A DNA stretch of 64,000 bases from PCC-6802 sp943367755. GTDB lineage: Bacteria > Cyanobacteriota > Cyanobacteriia > Pseudanabaenales > Pseudanabaenaceae. The notes under the pieces were generated by a model. The model saw nothing but the letters and a program-made list of their open reading frames with translations. It was not told where the DNA came from and ran no database searches. The stretch covers positions 186,001 to 250,000 of the forward strand of contig CALRKB020000001.1 in the NCBI GenBank assembly GCA_943367755.1, written 5' to 3'. Shown here one piece after another: positions 43,869-51,776 of this stretch (the first letter of the stretch is position 1; every line of letters starts with the position of its first letter). The position numbers were made by a program, and so were the translations under genes.

Positions 43869-44153
43869 GAGATTCCTAAGGGGAAATATACCCTTGTGGT
43901 AGGGGCAGGTTTTGCCATCGATACCACCACGGATAAGATGATTAAAACCCATGCGGGAGCTACGCCCCTGCGACCTGTTTTTTGTGGTGGACTCGATCAA
44001 AAACTGCTGTAAATTTAAGCTAAACCTGCTCTACAGGGATTTCACCTACTGAGAATCTTCTTATCTCTTGCTAGTGTTGAGTTTTGCAGCATTCTTTGTC
44101 TTTGCAATCCAAAAAATCGATGCTATCATTGAAGTTATATAAAGATTGCAGTG

Positions 44154-44402
44154 ATGGCTAGCATTACAGTTCGGAATTTAGACGATGCACTCAAGGCGAA
44201 GCTTCGGGTTAGAGCGGCGCGGTTGGGGCGATCGATGGAGGAAGAAGTGCGTGTTATTCTTCAGAGCGTATTAGCGGAAGAAGATACACAACAAAATCTT
44301 GGAGAGATAATTCATCAAAGGTTTGCGGCACTGGGGGGATTTGATTTACCCCCGATCTCACGGGAAGAGATTCGCGATCGCCCTGTATTTGAAGATCTGT
44401 GA
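44154..44402 (+). CDS. FitA/VapB-type ribbon-helix-helix antitoxin
   Basis: An 82-aa antitoxin. The N-terminal ribbon-helix-helix (SITVRNLDDALKAKLRVRAA, then GRSMEEEVRVIL) binds DNA; the acidic/hydrophobic C-terminus (PPISREEIRDRPVFEDL) would wrap the toxin. It is followed with a 4-base overlap by a PIN-domain toxin, the usual order. The start is the ATG at 44154; a GTG directly before it is possible. Confidence 0.85.
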   Translation: MASITVRNLDDALKAKLRVRAARLGRSMEEEVRVILQSVLAEEDTQQNLGEIIHQRFAALGGFDLPPISREEIRDRPVFEDL

Positions 44403-44845
44403 TTATCCTCGATACCAATGTGCTCTCAGAGTTTATGCGGGGACTTCCTGACCCTAGGGTGATGATTTGGATAGCGCAATACGAATCATCTGAGCTTTTC
44501 GTTACGACAATTACGCAAGCAGAAATGTATTACGGCTTGGCACTCTTACCTGTTGGGAAACGACGCAACGAGTTGGGAAGGCTAGTGCGTCAGGTCTTTG
44601 AGCAAGATTTTCAGCAGCGGATTTTACCATTCGATAGTGCGGCAGCGCTGGAGTATGCGACGCTGGCAGCATTGCGGCGACAAAGCGGTAAGCCAATATC
44701 CCAAACGGATGCTCTGATTGCCGCGATCGCTCGTGCCAATAATGCCATACTGGCGACTCGAAATATTTCGGATTTCTGTGACTGTCAGCTAGCTTTAGTT
44801 AATCCATGGCAAGACGACAATAGAGAAGGCTCAATAGATGCTTGA
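44399..44845 (+). CDS. VapC/FitB-type PIN-domain ribonuclease toxin
   Basis: A 148-aa PIN-domain toxin. Acidic metal-binding residues are visible: Asp in ILDTNVLSE, Glu in TQAEMYYGL, Asp in PISQTDALIAA and Asp in TRNISDF. PIN toxins cleave tRNA or other RNA; the target here is unknown. It starts at GTG 44399, overlapping the antitoxin stop, so the two are coupled. The pair is complete and looks functional, unlike several neighbours in this island. Confidence 0.88.
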   Translation: MIILDTNVLSEFMRGLPDPRVMIWIAQYESSELFVTTITQAEMYYGLALLPVGKRRNELGRLVRQVFEQDFQQRILPFDSAAALEYATLAALRRQSGKPISQTDALIAAIARANNAILATRNISDFCDCQLALVNPWQDDNREGSIDA

Positions 44846-44868
44846 TGAGATCGAGAGGAAGCAACAGA

Positions 44869-45087
44869 ATGAGAAAACTTAAGTATCCAATGGTAATCCA
44901 ATGGACTGAAGAGGATAATTGTTTTCTAGTTAGCTTTCCTGATTTTCCTGGACAGCACTGGCGCACGCACGGAGACACCTATGAATCTGCTGTTGCCAAT
45001 GGCATCGAGGCGTTGGAATCTCTCATCCTTGCTTACGAGATCGCTGGAGATAGCCTGCCAGAACCCACTTTATGTGAAGTTGCTTAG
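44869..45087 (+). CDS. HicB-like antitoxin, no HicA partner
   Basis: A 72-aa HicB-fold protein: KYPMVIQWTEEDNCFLVSFPDFPGQ, then GDTYESAVANGIEALESLI. HicB normally neutralises the small HicA RNase encoded next to it. No HicA-like gene lies on either side, so this is an orphan or stand-alone HicB, a common situation in cyanobacteria. The start at 44869 is supported by GAGAGGAA ten bases before it; an in-frame ATG at 44845 would add 8 residues. The stop is followed at once by a degenerate copy of the sequence around 45616-45690. Confidence 0.8.
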   Translation: MRKLKYPMVIQWTEEDNCFLVSFPDFPGQHWRTHGDTYESAVANGIEALESLILAYEIAGDSLPEPTLCEVA

Positions 45088-45150
45088 AGTCTCAAGAACA
45101 TAACAAAGCAATCTTTTGAAGACAAATGCCCCAATATTGCCCGTTGGGTT
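45076..45150 (+). pseudogene. Truncated copy of the 5' end of the gene at 45640
   Basis: 75 bases that match 45616-45690 with about 12 differences (about 84% identity), offset by exactly 540 bases. It contains the counterpart of the first 17 codons of the small gene at 45640 (KQSFEDKCPNIARWV against KQSFEDKYPNITRWV). The start codon is lost (ACATAACAAAG in place of ACATGTCAAAG) and a stop follows within a few codons. It is a decayed partial duplicate. Confidence 0.7.
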
Positions 45151-45199
45151 TATTATAATTTTTGGTATGATTAATCAGTAGTCCTATACGGCAGTACTT

Positions 45200-45439
45200 A
45201 TGGTTAAGATAACAATTTCATTAGAGGAGGAGACTCTCCAGTTTTTGGATCTGTGCGCTAATGGTAACCGTAGTAGCTATATCAATTCATTGCTCTCACA
45301 GCAACGCCGCCAAGCTCTTGAAGCTGAAACGATCGCTGCATTGCTAAAAGACGCTGAGGATAAAGAGTATTTGGAAGAAATTGCCATTTGGGATAGCGTT
45401 GTGGGAGACGGAATTGCCACCACTGAATCGCTACATTGA
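45200..45439 (+). CDS. MazE-like/CopG-type antitoxin (toxin partner deleted)
   Basis: A 79-aa protein with a ribbon-helix-helix N-terminus (VKITISLEEETLQFLDLCANGNRS, YINSLLSQQRR), followed by an acidic tail (AEDKEYLEEIAIWDSVVGDG). In cyanobacteria this antitoxin type is followed by a MazF-family toxin. Here only a 32-codon scrap that resembles the C-terminus of such a toxin follows, out of frame, so the antitoxin appears to have lost its partner. The last residues (TTESLH) probably derive from read-through of the deletion junction. Confidence 0.7.
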   Translation: MVKITISLEEETLQFLDLCANGNRSSYINSLLSQQRRQALEAETIAALLKDAEDKEYLEEIAIWDSVVGDGIATTESLH

Positions 45440-45524
45440 TGTGGGGCAAATTCGCTCTGTCTCTCATGAACGCATTCTAGGACTAGTAGGAGTTCTAGAA
45501 TCGGAATATTGGAAATCGATTTAG
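45426..45524 (+). pseudogene. C-terminal remnant of a MazF-like toxin
   Basis: In the frame starting AATCGC at 45426, 32 codons read NRYIDVGQIRSVSHERILGL then VGVLESEYWKSI and a stop. The VDQIRSVS...RILGLVG pattern is typical of the end of MazF/PemK toxins. No N-terminal part exists; the frame overlaps the end of the antitoxin gene in another phase. Identified by resemblance only. Confidence 0.45.
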
Positions 45525-45639
45525 ATATCGCTAAATATAGTTTTAGACTTTCAAGTTTAAAACTATACTTACTGATGAGGAAGGAGTGGATGTCAATTTC
45601 TGACACACCTTACATGAAGTCGTTTAGAGTTTTAAGAAC

Positions 45640-45870
45640 ATGTCAAAGCAATCATTTGAAGATAAATACCCAAATATTACCCGATGGGTTAATGAAGAGA
45701 ATGGGTTGATTGAAATTGGAGATAGATCAGATGGACATTCAAATTCATTTGTGCGAGCGTTTGATATTGGTGGTAAGTTCTGGGAAGGCGATTATGGGTA
45801 TGAATCGCTGGATGACATGCTTTTAGACTTAGAGGCTGGAGTACAGAAATGTATGGATACCTGGGAATAA
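45640..45870 (+). CDS. Small conserved hypothetical protein
   Basis: A 76-aa acidic protein (SKQSFEDKYPNITRWVNEE, LIEIGDRSDGHSNSFVRAF, WEGDYGYESLDDMLLDLE). Similar short proteins with the same RWV...WIEIG...SFVRA order are widespread in cyanobacteria, but I know of no function. The partial second copy at 45076-45150 shows that this gene or its upstream region has been duplicated locally. Confidence 0.6.
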   Translation: MSKQSFEDKYPNITRWVNEENGLIEIGDRSDGHSNSFVRAFDIGGKFWEGDYGYESLDDMLLDLEAGVQKCMDTWE

Positions 45871-45953
45871 TTGCATTGTTAAAGCATTTGCCTGAAATTT
45901 CGGCTTTTATGCGAGAATTAGAAAACGAAATTCTTGCAAAGTAGAAGTAAATT

Positions 45954-46671
45954 ATGACTCCAGAGGCTCAGAAGGATGAGATCGCTTTCTATCTCTCCGT
46001 GCAAGACGAGCAGGCAACCGATGACGAACTACAAGCTATTTTAGCGACGCTAGCAGGCGAACTGGAAAGTCAATCGGCACAGGTAGCGCCTGTGGCTTCA
46101 ACTGAAGCAACTGAACAGGGATTAGTCGCCAAAGGCGAGAAAAGTAGCAGCATTCTCAATGTTGAAATTAATCTGGATCGTACCCAAATGGAAGCTGCGA
46201 TCGAACAGTTTTTTGACGGCAAAACAAAAGAGGATGTTTTACTGCTTTACTTTTCTGGGCATGGTGATCGCGGCTTGCGGCGACCTGAGCAACAAGATCC
46301 TGCTGGACTGCACGAATCCCCTCGCGCCGGATTTCTCGGCTTTAACTGCAGGCTTCACGACTTCCGGTGGCGAAATGGTAGCAGAGTGGGCCAAAGGGGC
46401 GAGGGTATACAAGGTATTCAACCAAACGGGATTTAACATCATGGCCGATCCCGTACTGGAGGGACATAAGGCGGTGATGTTCGTCTGCGGCGACGATCCC
46501 GAAGGTAAAGCCATTGCGCTCCAGCTCGCGGCAGAAATTGGCTTTGAAGCGATCAATGCGGGCAAACTCACGACGGCAAGGTTGCTGGAACCGCTCGCCC
46601 TGCTTTGGATTCAACTAGCCTATGCCTACGGACAAGGACGGGATTTTGCCTTTGGCTTGTTGCGACGGTAA
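45954..46671 (+). pseudogene. Chimeric pseudogene: caspase-like fragment fused to a reductase fragment
   Basis: Two unrelated gene pieces meet near 46264-46268. The 5' piece (from 45954) encodes about 60 residues of unknown origin, then the first part of a peptidase C14 caspase-like domain: AAIEQFFDGKTKEDVLLLYF and SGHGD, which includes the catalytic His. It is cut before the catalytic Cys. The 3' piece, in a different frame, encodes the last ~135 residues of an NAD(P)-binding F420/NADPH reductase-like protein (CGDLSNKILLDCTNPLAP to GRDFAFGLLRR) without its N-terminal Rossmann loop. Neither can be functional alone. The junction implies an illegitimate deletion or insertion. Confidence 0.65.
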
Positions 46672-46767
46672 ACACCATTCACACCTCCATTCTGCAACGC
46701 CCATTTTGCCAACTCTTAATCGCAAATCCCATTTCTCTAATTTCACGCTACCGTAATTCTACTTGTT

Positions 46768-48276
46768 TCAGATAGAAACAGTCGTGAAATCTGTTGCGGT
46801 GAGGGTGCTGGTACTTACGCCAGTTAGCGTTGCTAGGACTTCATTCGTAGTAGTCACCAGGATGTTGTTCCCAGAGAAGGACAGTTGACCAAATGTCAAT
46901 CCACCTGCTAGGCCGATAAGGTCTGTGCCTTGCTTGAAGTCAGAAATGGTATCGGTGCCATCTAAAGCAGCAAGGACGAATGTATCTGCCCCAAGACCGC
47001 CGGTTGAGGTGTCATCCCCAAGACCGCCAATGAGTACGTCATCACCATTTCCACCGGCCAAGATATCATTGCCTGCTTTGCCATCAATGGTGTCATCGCC
47101 GTTACCACCTGTAAGGATGTCAGCCCCTGATGTCCCGTCGATTTTGTTTTCACCATTACTAGCCAGGCTTATATTTAAGAGAAGGTCATTGTCTTGTTTG
47201 ACAACCTCCAATGCAATCGCAGGGTCAATGGTGGGAATTTGAATTGCAGGCATTCCAGTTAGCGTATAACTACCTAAAACATCTAAAAGCTTCAACGTCT
47301 TGGTCTCGCCTTTGTGTAGCAGCGATTTGACGTTATTGGGTAGATTGAGGTCGAGTTTAACGGTGCCACCGCCTATATCGGCATTACCAAATACTTTAAG
47401 CAAATCGTGCTGGGTGTCGTCAAAGCCCGAGACTGAAATATCGAGAGTACCTCCGCTTAAGCTTAGGCTGCCATTATAGATGGTAAAAGTTCCGTCAGTA
47501 TCGCTATAAGTACGCCCATTGAGCGTTCCACCTGGGGCTAGTATCCCACCAGATAGTGGTAGTCTGCCGCTCCATAGACCTGTCCCAGCAATGGTGCCGG
47601 TATTGGTGAAGGTGGACGAGGCGCCTCCAAAATAACAACGGGAACTGATATAGAGGAGCCCGCTATTACTGAAAGTTGATTCAGAGGAATTGCCGCCCCC
47701 GAAAACGGTATCGGTTATATTAATGATGCCAGTGGCATCATTAATAAGAGTGCCAGGGCCACTAAGCCCGCCATGGCCACCATTGAAGAGCGCACCATTA
47801 ATAACACCGCTATTATGGATGCTACCAGCATTATCAACGTTCCGGATATAACCGCTATTATCAATGCTACCAGTGTTCCGAAGGCCAATATCATACGATA
47901 GTACAGGACTTATCTGACCACTATTGTTGGCGTTTCCTAGATTATAGAGATAGCTGATATCGCCGCTATTATCGATGCTAGCTCTACTGGAATTAATGAG
48001 GCCGCTGCTGAGACCGGAACCGCGCGGGTTGGGGAAAAGATGGATATAACCACTGTTAGTGATCGTACCTTGATTGATGAGAGTGGGGTACGTGTATCGT
48101 TCACTATAGATGTGACCTACATTATTGAGGCTTCCGGTATCTGTGTTTGTGAGATTACCAGAATAGCCCATACGAATACCGCCATAGTTGGTAAAATCCA
48201 CACTATTCGTATCGCCATTGTCGGGTACCGTAATTGTCGAACCAACCGGATTAGGATTGGGAAGAATCTGAGACAT
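46768..48276 (-). CDS. RTX (calcium-binding repeat) secreted protein with N-terminal repeat stalk
   Basis: A 502-aa protein without a signal peptide. Residues about 20-220 are built from loosely repeated Asn/Ser/Gly units (GYSGNLTNTDTGSLNNVGHI, ITNSGYIHL, IDNSGDISYL, SIDNSGYIRN, SIHNSGVIN), as in autotransporter-like beta helices. A middle beta domain (about 225-375) follows, then RTX nonapeptides (about 390-440, GGNGDDTIDGKAGNDILAGG) and the capping FVLAALDGTDTISDFKQGTD segment. It is probably a type I-secreted surface protein. The ATG at 48276 is chosen because AGGAGGAG lies 5 bases before it. No exporter is adjacent. Confidence 0.82.
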   Translation of the reverse strand: MSQILPNPNPVGSTITVPDNGDTNSVDFTNYGGIRMGYSGNLTNTDTGSLNNVGHIYSERYTYPTLINQGTITNSGYIHLFPNPRGSGLSSGLINSSRASIDNSGDISYLYNLGNANNSGQISPVLSYDIGLRNTGSIDNSGYIRNVDNAGSIHNSGVINGALFNGGHGGLSGPGTLINDATGIINITDTVFGGGNSSESTFSNSGLLYISSRCYFGGASSTFTNTGTIAGTGLWSGRLPLSGGILAPGGTLNGRTYSDTDGTFTIYNGSLSLSGGTLDISVSGFDDTQHDLLKVFGNADIGGGTVKLDLNLPNNVKSLLHKGETKTLKLLDVLGSYTLTGMPAIQIPTIDPAIALEVVKQDNDLLLNISLASNGENKIDGTSGADILTGGNGDDTIDGKAGNDILAGGNGDDVLIGGLGDDTSTGGLGADTFVLAALDGTDTISDFKQGTDLIGLAGGLTFGQLSFSGNNILVTTTNEVLATLTGVSTSTLTATDFTTVSI

Positions 48277-48303
48277 AGTTCTCCTCCTGTTTAGCCCGCT
48301 CAT

Positions 48304-48847
48304 GAATACACTGCCAACTGCTAGCTAGAGAAACTGTTTGGCAACTCGCTATCGTTTGTGTGAGTGTCGGGCAGCAGTAGCACGGGCATGGTCTTAGAAA
48401 ATTTAAAAGTAACAACTCAATTTAAACAACGAATCCCTCCTCACGCAGCAGTCGAAGCGTTTTGCGAGGGGGGATATCAGTTTTTGATAGTTGATTCGAT
48501 CAAAATAAGCTGACACCTATTTCGCCGCTACGCGCTCTCTTGCACTGCTCGAAGTGCTGCCACAAGTCTCTTTCACCTTGTTTCCACGTTCTTATTATCC
48601 CATTTATGTTGGGTAGAACACGGGATATGAAACATTTGTTCACCAGATAGGCAATCTTACTTAACCTGACGATCCATACTGGTTTTGCCTCGTTAGTTGG
48701 GCGTAAGTCCTGGATTGGGCTTCGGCTACGCTCAGCCCTCAACCCGCAGCCTATGGGCTGAGCGCATCAGCTCCCGACTGCCAACTATCGGTCAAAACGA
48801 CTATCGAGCCGGGGTATCATGAAGCTGGAATTTCTATACGCCCCAGC
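48304..48847. other. Noncoding stretch with palindromic repeat (about 540 bases)
   Basis: No supportable gene. It contains CGCTCAGCCC (48729-48738) and its complement GGGCTGAGCG (48755-48764), a 10-base hairpin inside a GC-richer segment of the REP-like type common in cyanobacterial spacers. An open stretch on the minus strand (48500-48742) has no recognisable protein features and covers the palindrome. Confidence 0.45.
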
Positions 48848-49189
48848 GCGATCGCCCGCGCCCGCGAGATGAGTGATGATGTATTGCGACAAGCGCTGCA
48901 AGCGCTTAAGGATAAGTTGCCTGACAAACGCGAGGATTTCTCTCAATGGTGGGGAAATAATGGAGGGGAATGGAGGCGCAAACTGCGCCAAGTATGTATC
49001 GATCGCCGCAACATCGGTCACGATTGGCAATTTACTGATGAGCAAGTGGAACTACTCGCAAAATACTACGAGGCAAATCACCTCCTCGTTCAGTGCATGA
49101 GCCGCAGCTACGACAGCAAAAAAGTTCGCGAAGAAATCAAATCAACGCTCCTATTCCCGATCGTATTTATCCCCGATCCCAAACAATAG
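48848..49189 (+). pseudogene. C-terminal fragment of a NACHT-type NTPase
   Basis: About 113 codons, including an internal ATG at 48869, that read AIARAREMSDDVLRQALQ, then FSQWWGNNGGEWRRKLRQV, RNIGHDWQFTDEQ and LLAKYYEANHLLVQCM, ending in LLFPI. This matches from memory the conserved C-terminal helical region of large cyanobacterial NACHT NTPases, whose relatives act in antiphage defence and signalling. The NACHT ATPase domain and repeat sensor are absent upstream. It may still be expressed from 48869 as a 106-aa protein, but it is best seen as a remnant. Confidence 0.5.
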
Positions 49190-49267
49190 CTACCAAAAAT
49201 ACAGAATTTTTCCTGCCTTTTCAATCAAACTCATCCATCCACCGCAATACTCAAAAGATAAACCATC

Positions 49268-49465
49268 ATGAATGAGGCTCACCCTAACCCGTCACAGCTC
49301 GAAAAAGACATCGAAGATGCCATCCTGCGGAATACCCAAAGAATTATTCCAAGCGAAACTACAAGAAGCGATCGCTGCCGCCCGTCGCCGATTGTCTTCA
49401 TCGGAACCCGATTGATGTAGCCTTGAGCGATCGCGCTAAGTTGATCGGAAAAGCGATCGCTCAAA
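49268..49465 (+). pseudogene. Possible degraded small reading frame
   Basis: From ATG 49268 a 50-codon frame reads EAHPNPSQLEKDIEDAILRN. The more protein-like continuations lie in other frames: IPKELFQAKLQEAIAAARRR, and then NPIDVALSDRAKLIGKAIAQ. Two frameshifts would join them. I do not recognise the family. Confidence 0.3.
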
Positions 49466-50029
49466 TCAAAAAATATCTTCATAAACATCTGCCATCGTTA
49501 GAGACAAATTGACTGAGTTTAAGACTAATTTATCTTCACTTCTCAATATTTCCTTAGTCCAATCCCCTTGCAGATCTTGACGATAGACTTCCACTTTTAT
49601 CTCATCTTGCGAAACCAGGACATACTCTTGCAAACTGTCAATCGTTTGATAATTAACTAGCTTCTCACGGCGATCGCTTACCTCAGTACCTGGCGACAAC
49701 ACCTCAAAGATTAGACAAGGATGATTCACAAAATAGCGATCTCGATCTTCAGGGCTGCAAGTAACCACCACATCAGGATAGTAAAATATAGTTTTACTTT
49801 GATTAGCGGATTTGAGCTTTACCTTCATATCTGACATAAATACATCGCAAGTTCTACCCCGTAACTGAGAACGCAAAAGACTCGCGATATTTAAAGTAAT
49901 GATATTGTGCGCCTTACTGCCACCCGCCATCGCAAAAATCTGACCGCCCAGATACTCATGGCGAACCTCGCTCTTACTCTCTGCTTCTAAATATTCAGCA
50001 ACTGAGAAAATGCGGATCGGCGATCGCAT
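49466..50029 (-). CDS. Uma2-family (DUF820) PD-(D/E)xK endonuclease
   Basis: A 187-aa Uma2 protein: FSVAEYLEAE, VRHEYLGGQIFAMAGGSKAH, the acidic strands YYPDVVV and LIFEVLSPG, then DRREKLVNYQTIDSLQEYVL. It is a close paralogue of the gene at 3485-4042, sharing most motifs in the same order, but unlike it has no MNT gene attached. It faces the MazEF pair across 93 bases. Function unknown. Confidence 0.85.
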   Translation of the reverse strand: MRSPIRIFSVAEYLEAESKSEVRHEYLGGQIFAMAGGSKAHNIITLNIASLLRSQLRGRTCDVFMSDMKVKLKSANQSKTIFYYPDVVVTCSPEDRDRYFVNHPCLIFEVLSPGTEVSDRREKLVNYQTIDSLQEYVLVSQDEIKVEVYRQDLQGDWTKEILRSEDKLVLNSVNLSLTMADVYEDIF

Positions 50030-50122
50030 AATTTTTGCTTCTTGATATCTATAGCAATTATAATCCTGGAACCCTTCGATCGATGAAAAATGTTATATTA
50101 AAATATAACTAAATGAAGCATT

Positions 50123-50377
50123 ATGCACACGACAAATCTTCGCAAAGTCGGCGGCTCAATTATGTTAGCGGTTCCTCCAAGTATCCTCGAACTTCTAAAC
50201 CTGCAACCTGGCGCAACCCTAGGAATTACCGTTGATGCTGGCAGATTGATCGTTGAACCCTTGCCAAAACCACACTACTCCCTAGATCAGCTTTTGGCAC
50301 AATGCGACTCAAGCGCGAAGATCTCAGACGAAGATCTCACTTGGATTAATGCCAAACCTGTGGGGCATGAGCTGTGA
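50123..50377 (+). CDS. mazE: MazE-type AbrB-fold antitoxin
   Basis: An 84-aa antitoxin. The N-terminal SpoVT/AbrB swapped-hairpin DNA-binding domain reads TTNLRKVGGSIMLAVPPSIL, LLNLQPGATLGITVDAGRLI; the acidic C-terminal tail would bind the toxin. Its stop overlaps the GTG start of the toxin by 4 bases, and the pair is intact. Confidence 0.87.
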   Translation: MHTTNLRKVGGSIMLAVPPSILELLNLQPGATLGITVDAGRLIVEPLPKPHYSLDQLLAQCDSSAKISDEDLTWINAKPVGHEL

Positions 50378-50709
50378 GACGTGGTGATATTTATCTCGTC
50401 TCTCTCGACCCTACAGAAGGTCATGAACAGCAAGGTACTCGACCAGTTCTGATTGTCTCTCCAGACAAATTTAATACTTTAACTAAAGTCCCTATTGTTG
50501 TCCCTATCACATCGGGAGGGAATTTTGCGAGAACTGCAGGCTTTGCTATTTCTCTGGAAAGTGCTGGAACCCGCACCAAAGGTATAATTCGTTGCGACCA
50601 GCCACGCCCTCTCGATCTGTCTGCTCGTAAAGCGCGAAAGCTGGAAAGAGTTCCAACTGCGATCATTGATGACGTATTGGCAAAGATTGCGACCCTATTT
50701 AGCTCTTGA
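50374..50709 (+). CDS. mazF: MazF/ChpB-type mRNA interferase toxin
   Basis: A 111-aa endoribonuclease toxin of the MazF/PemK fold. Typical segments are RRGDIYLVSLDPTEGHEQQG, TRPVLIVSPDKFN, VPIVVPITSGG, GFAISL and GIIRCDQPRPLDLSARKARK. It is of the ChpB-like subtype. The start is GTG at 50374 within the antitoxin stop. The cleavage motif cannot be predicted. Confidence 0.88.
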   Translation: MRRGDIYLVSLDPTEGHEQQGTRPVLIVSPDKFNTLTKVPIVVPITSGGNFARTAGFAISLESAGTRTKGIIRCDQPRPLDLSARKARKLERVPTAIIDDVLAKIATLFSS

Positions 50710-50782
50710 TCGGCTGCTATTAATCGCACTTTTGCCAGTTACAAGTGCGATCGCATACTGTCCGTATAGTCAAAGAAGCCCC

Positions 50783-51625
50783 CTATTCAGGTACTTCCAA
50801 AGCGATCGCCCCTAAACGACCTTTGCGGAAGTCATGCAGGATTTGGTTGGCAACACGCTCAGAATTACCGGAGAAGCGATCGCTCTCAGCTAGAGTCATG
50901 ATGTAGTCCATGCCTGAGCTGATCTGCGGATCGTGCGAGTCAAGTCCATAGCGATCGGTGAGGGACACGCCAAGCTGCATCAATAGATCTATGGTGGCAG
51001 CGGCGACCAATGTGTTATCGTAGGCGGCTTCGCCGATGTCGTCGCAGATCGCAAGCTTCAGCGCAGCCTCTTGATCGTCTAGGAGTGGCGGCAGAATGCC
51101 AGGCGTATCGAGCAGTTCAATTTGATCGGAGATGCGAATCCAGCGCAGTTGCCGAGTCACGCCAGGCCGATTCGAACTTTCTGCTGCCCGTTTATTCAGC
51201 AAGCGATTAATTAACGCAGATTTACCAACATTAGGGAAACCGATCACCACAGCCCTAACAGGACGGGGCAACATACCACGGCTGCGCCGCCTTTCGTTGA
51301 CATGTTCGCCAGCAATCTGTGCTGCTTTTAATACTGCCTGTATGCCTTTACCTGATTGAGCGTCGGTGAAGTAGATCGTAGATTCCTGCTGCTTAAACCA
51401 ATTCACTAGCTTTGCCTGCACGTGGTGGGGAATCATATCTACACGATTGAGTACAAGCAGATGCGATCGCCCCTCGATCCAGTACTTCATTCTGGGATGG
51501 TGGCTGGCAAAAGGAATGCGTGCATCTCTGACCTCGATTACCACATCTACACGCTTGAGTTGCTCTCGTAGCGCTTTCTCAGCTTTCGCAATGTGACCTG
51601 GGTACCACTGAATCAGCGCAGTCAT
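50783..51625 (-). CDS. ylqF: Ribosome biogenesis GTPase YlqF/RbgA-like
   Basis: A 280-aa circularly permuted GTPase involved in late 50S ribosomal subunit assembly. The GTP motifs occur in permuted order: NRVD (G4) near residue 60, then GFPNVGKSALINRLL (G1) near 129 and DTPGILPP (G3) near 173. The N-terminus IQWYPGHIAKAEKALRE is diagnostic for the YlqF family. It lies at the right edge of the toxin-antitoxin island and marks the return to core genes. Confidence 0.9.
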   Translation of the reverse strand: MTALIQWYPGHIAKAEKALREQLKRVDVVIEVRDARIPFASHHPRMKYWIEGRSHLLVLNRVDMIPHHVQAKLVNWFKQQESTIYFTDAQSGKGIQAVLKAAQIAGEHVNERRRSRGMLPRPVRAVVIGFPNVGKSALINRLLNKRAAESSNRPGVTRQLRWIRISDQIELLDTPGILPPLLDDQEAALKLAICDDIGEAAYDNTLVAAATIDLLMQLGVSLTDRYGLDSHDPQISSGMDYIMTLAESDRFSGNSERVANQILHDFRKGRLGAIALEVPE

Positions 51626-51776
51626 AAAAAATTAAATATTGAGGGAATTGAGGGAACTACAGACAAGATTCTAAGAAATATCAAGTTAGGCAGGCGTAGA
51701 TAGGATTAATTACTTACACTCAAAGTTTACAATTAGTTAAGGATTAAAAATTTTTATATTTAAGATAGTGTGTCTT

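Noticed and set aside
43869..44153. Imperfect GTAGGGGCAGG / CGCCCCTGC inverted segments after the phosphoketolase-family gene
   Set aside because: The arms match only partly and no second copy was found in the window, so they were not called as a repeat element.
48500..48742. An 80-codon minus-strand frame between the RTX and NACHT-fragment genes
   Set aside because: It covers a palindromic repeat segment and shows no domain; it is more likely a chance frame.
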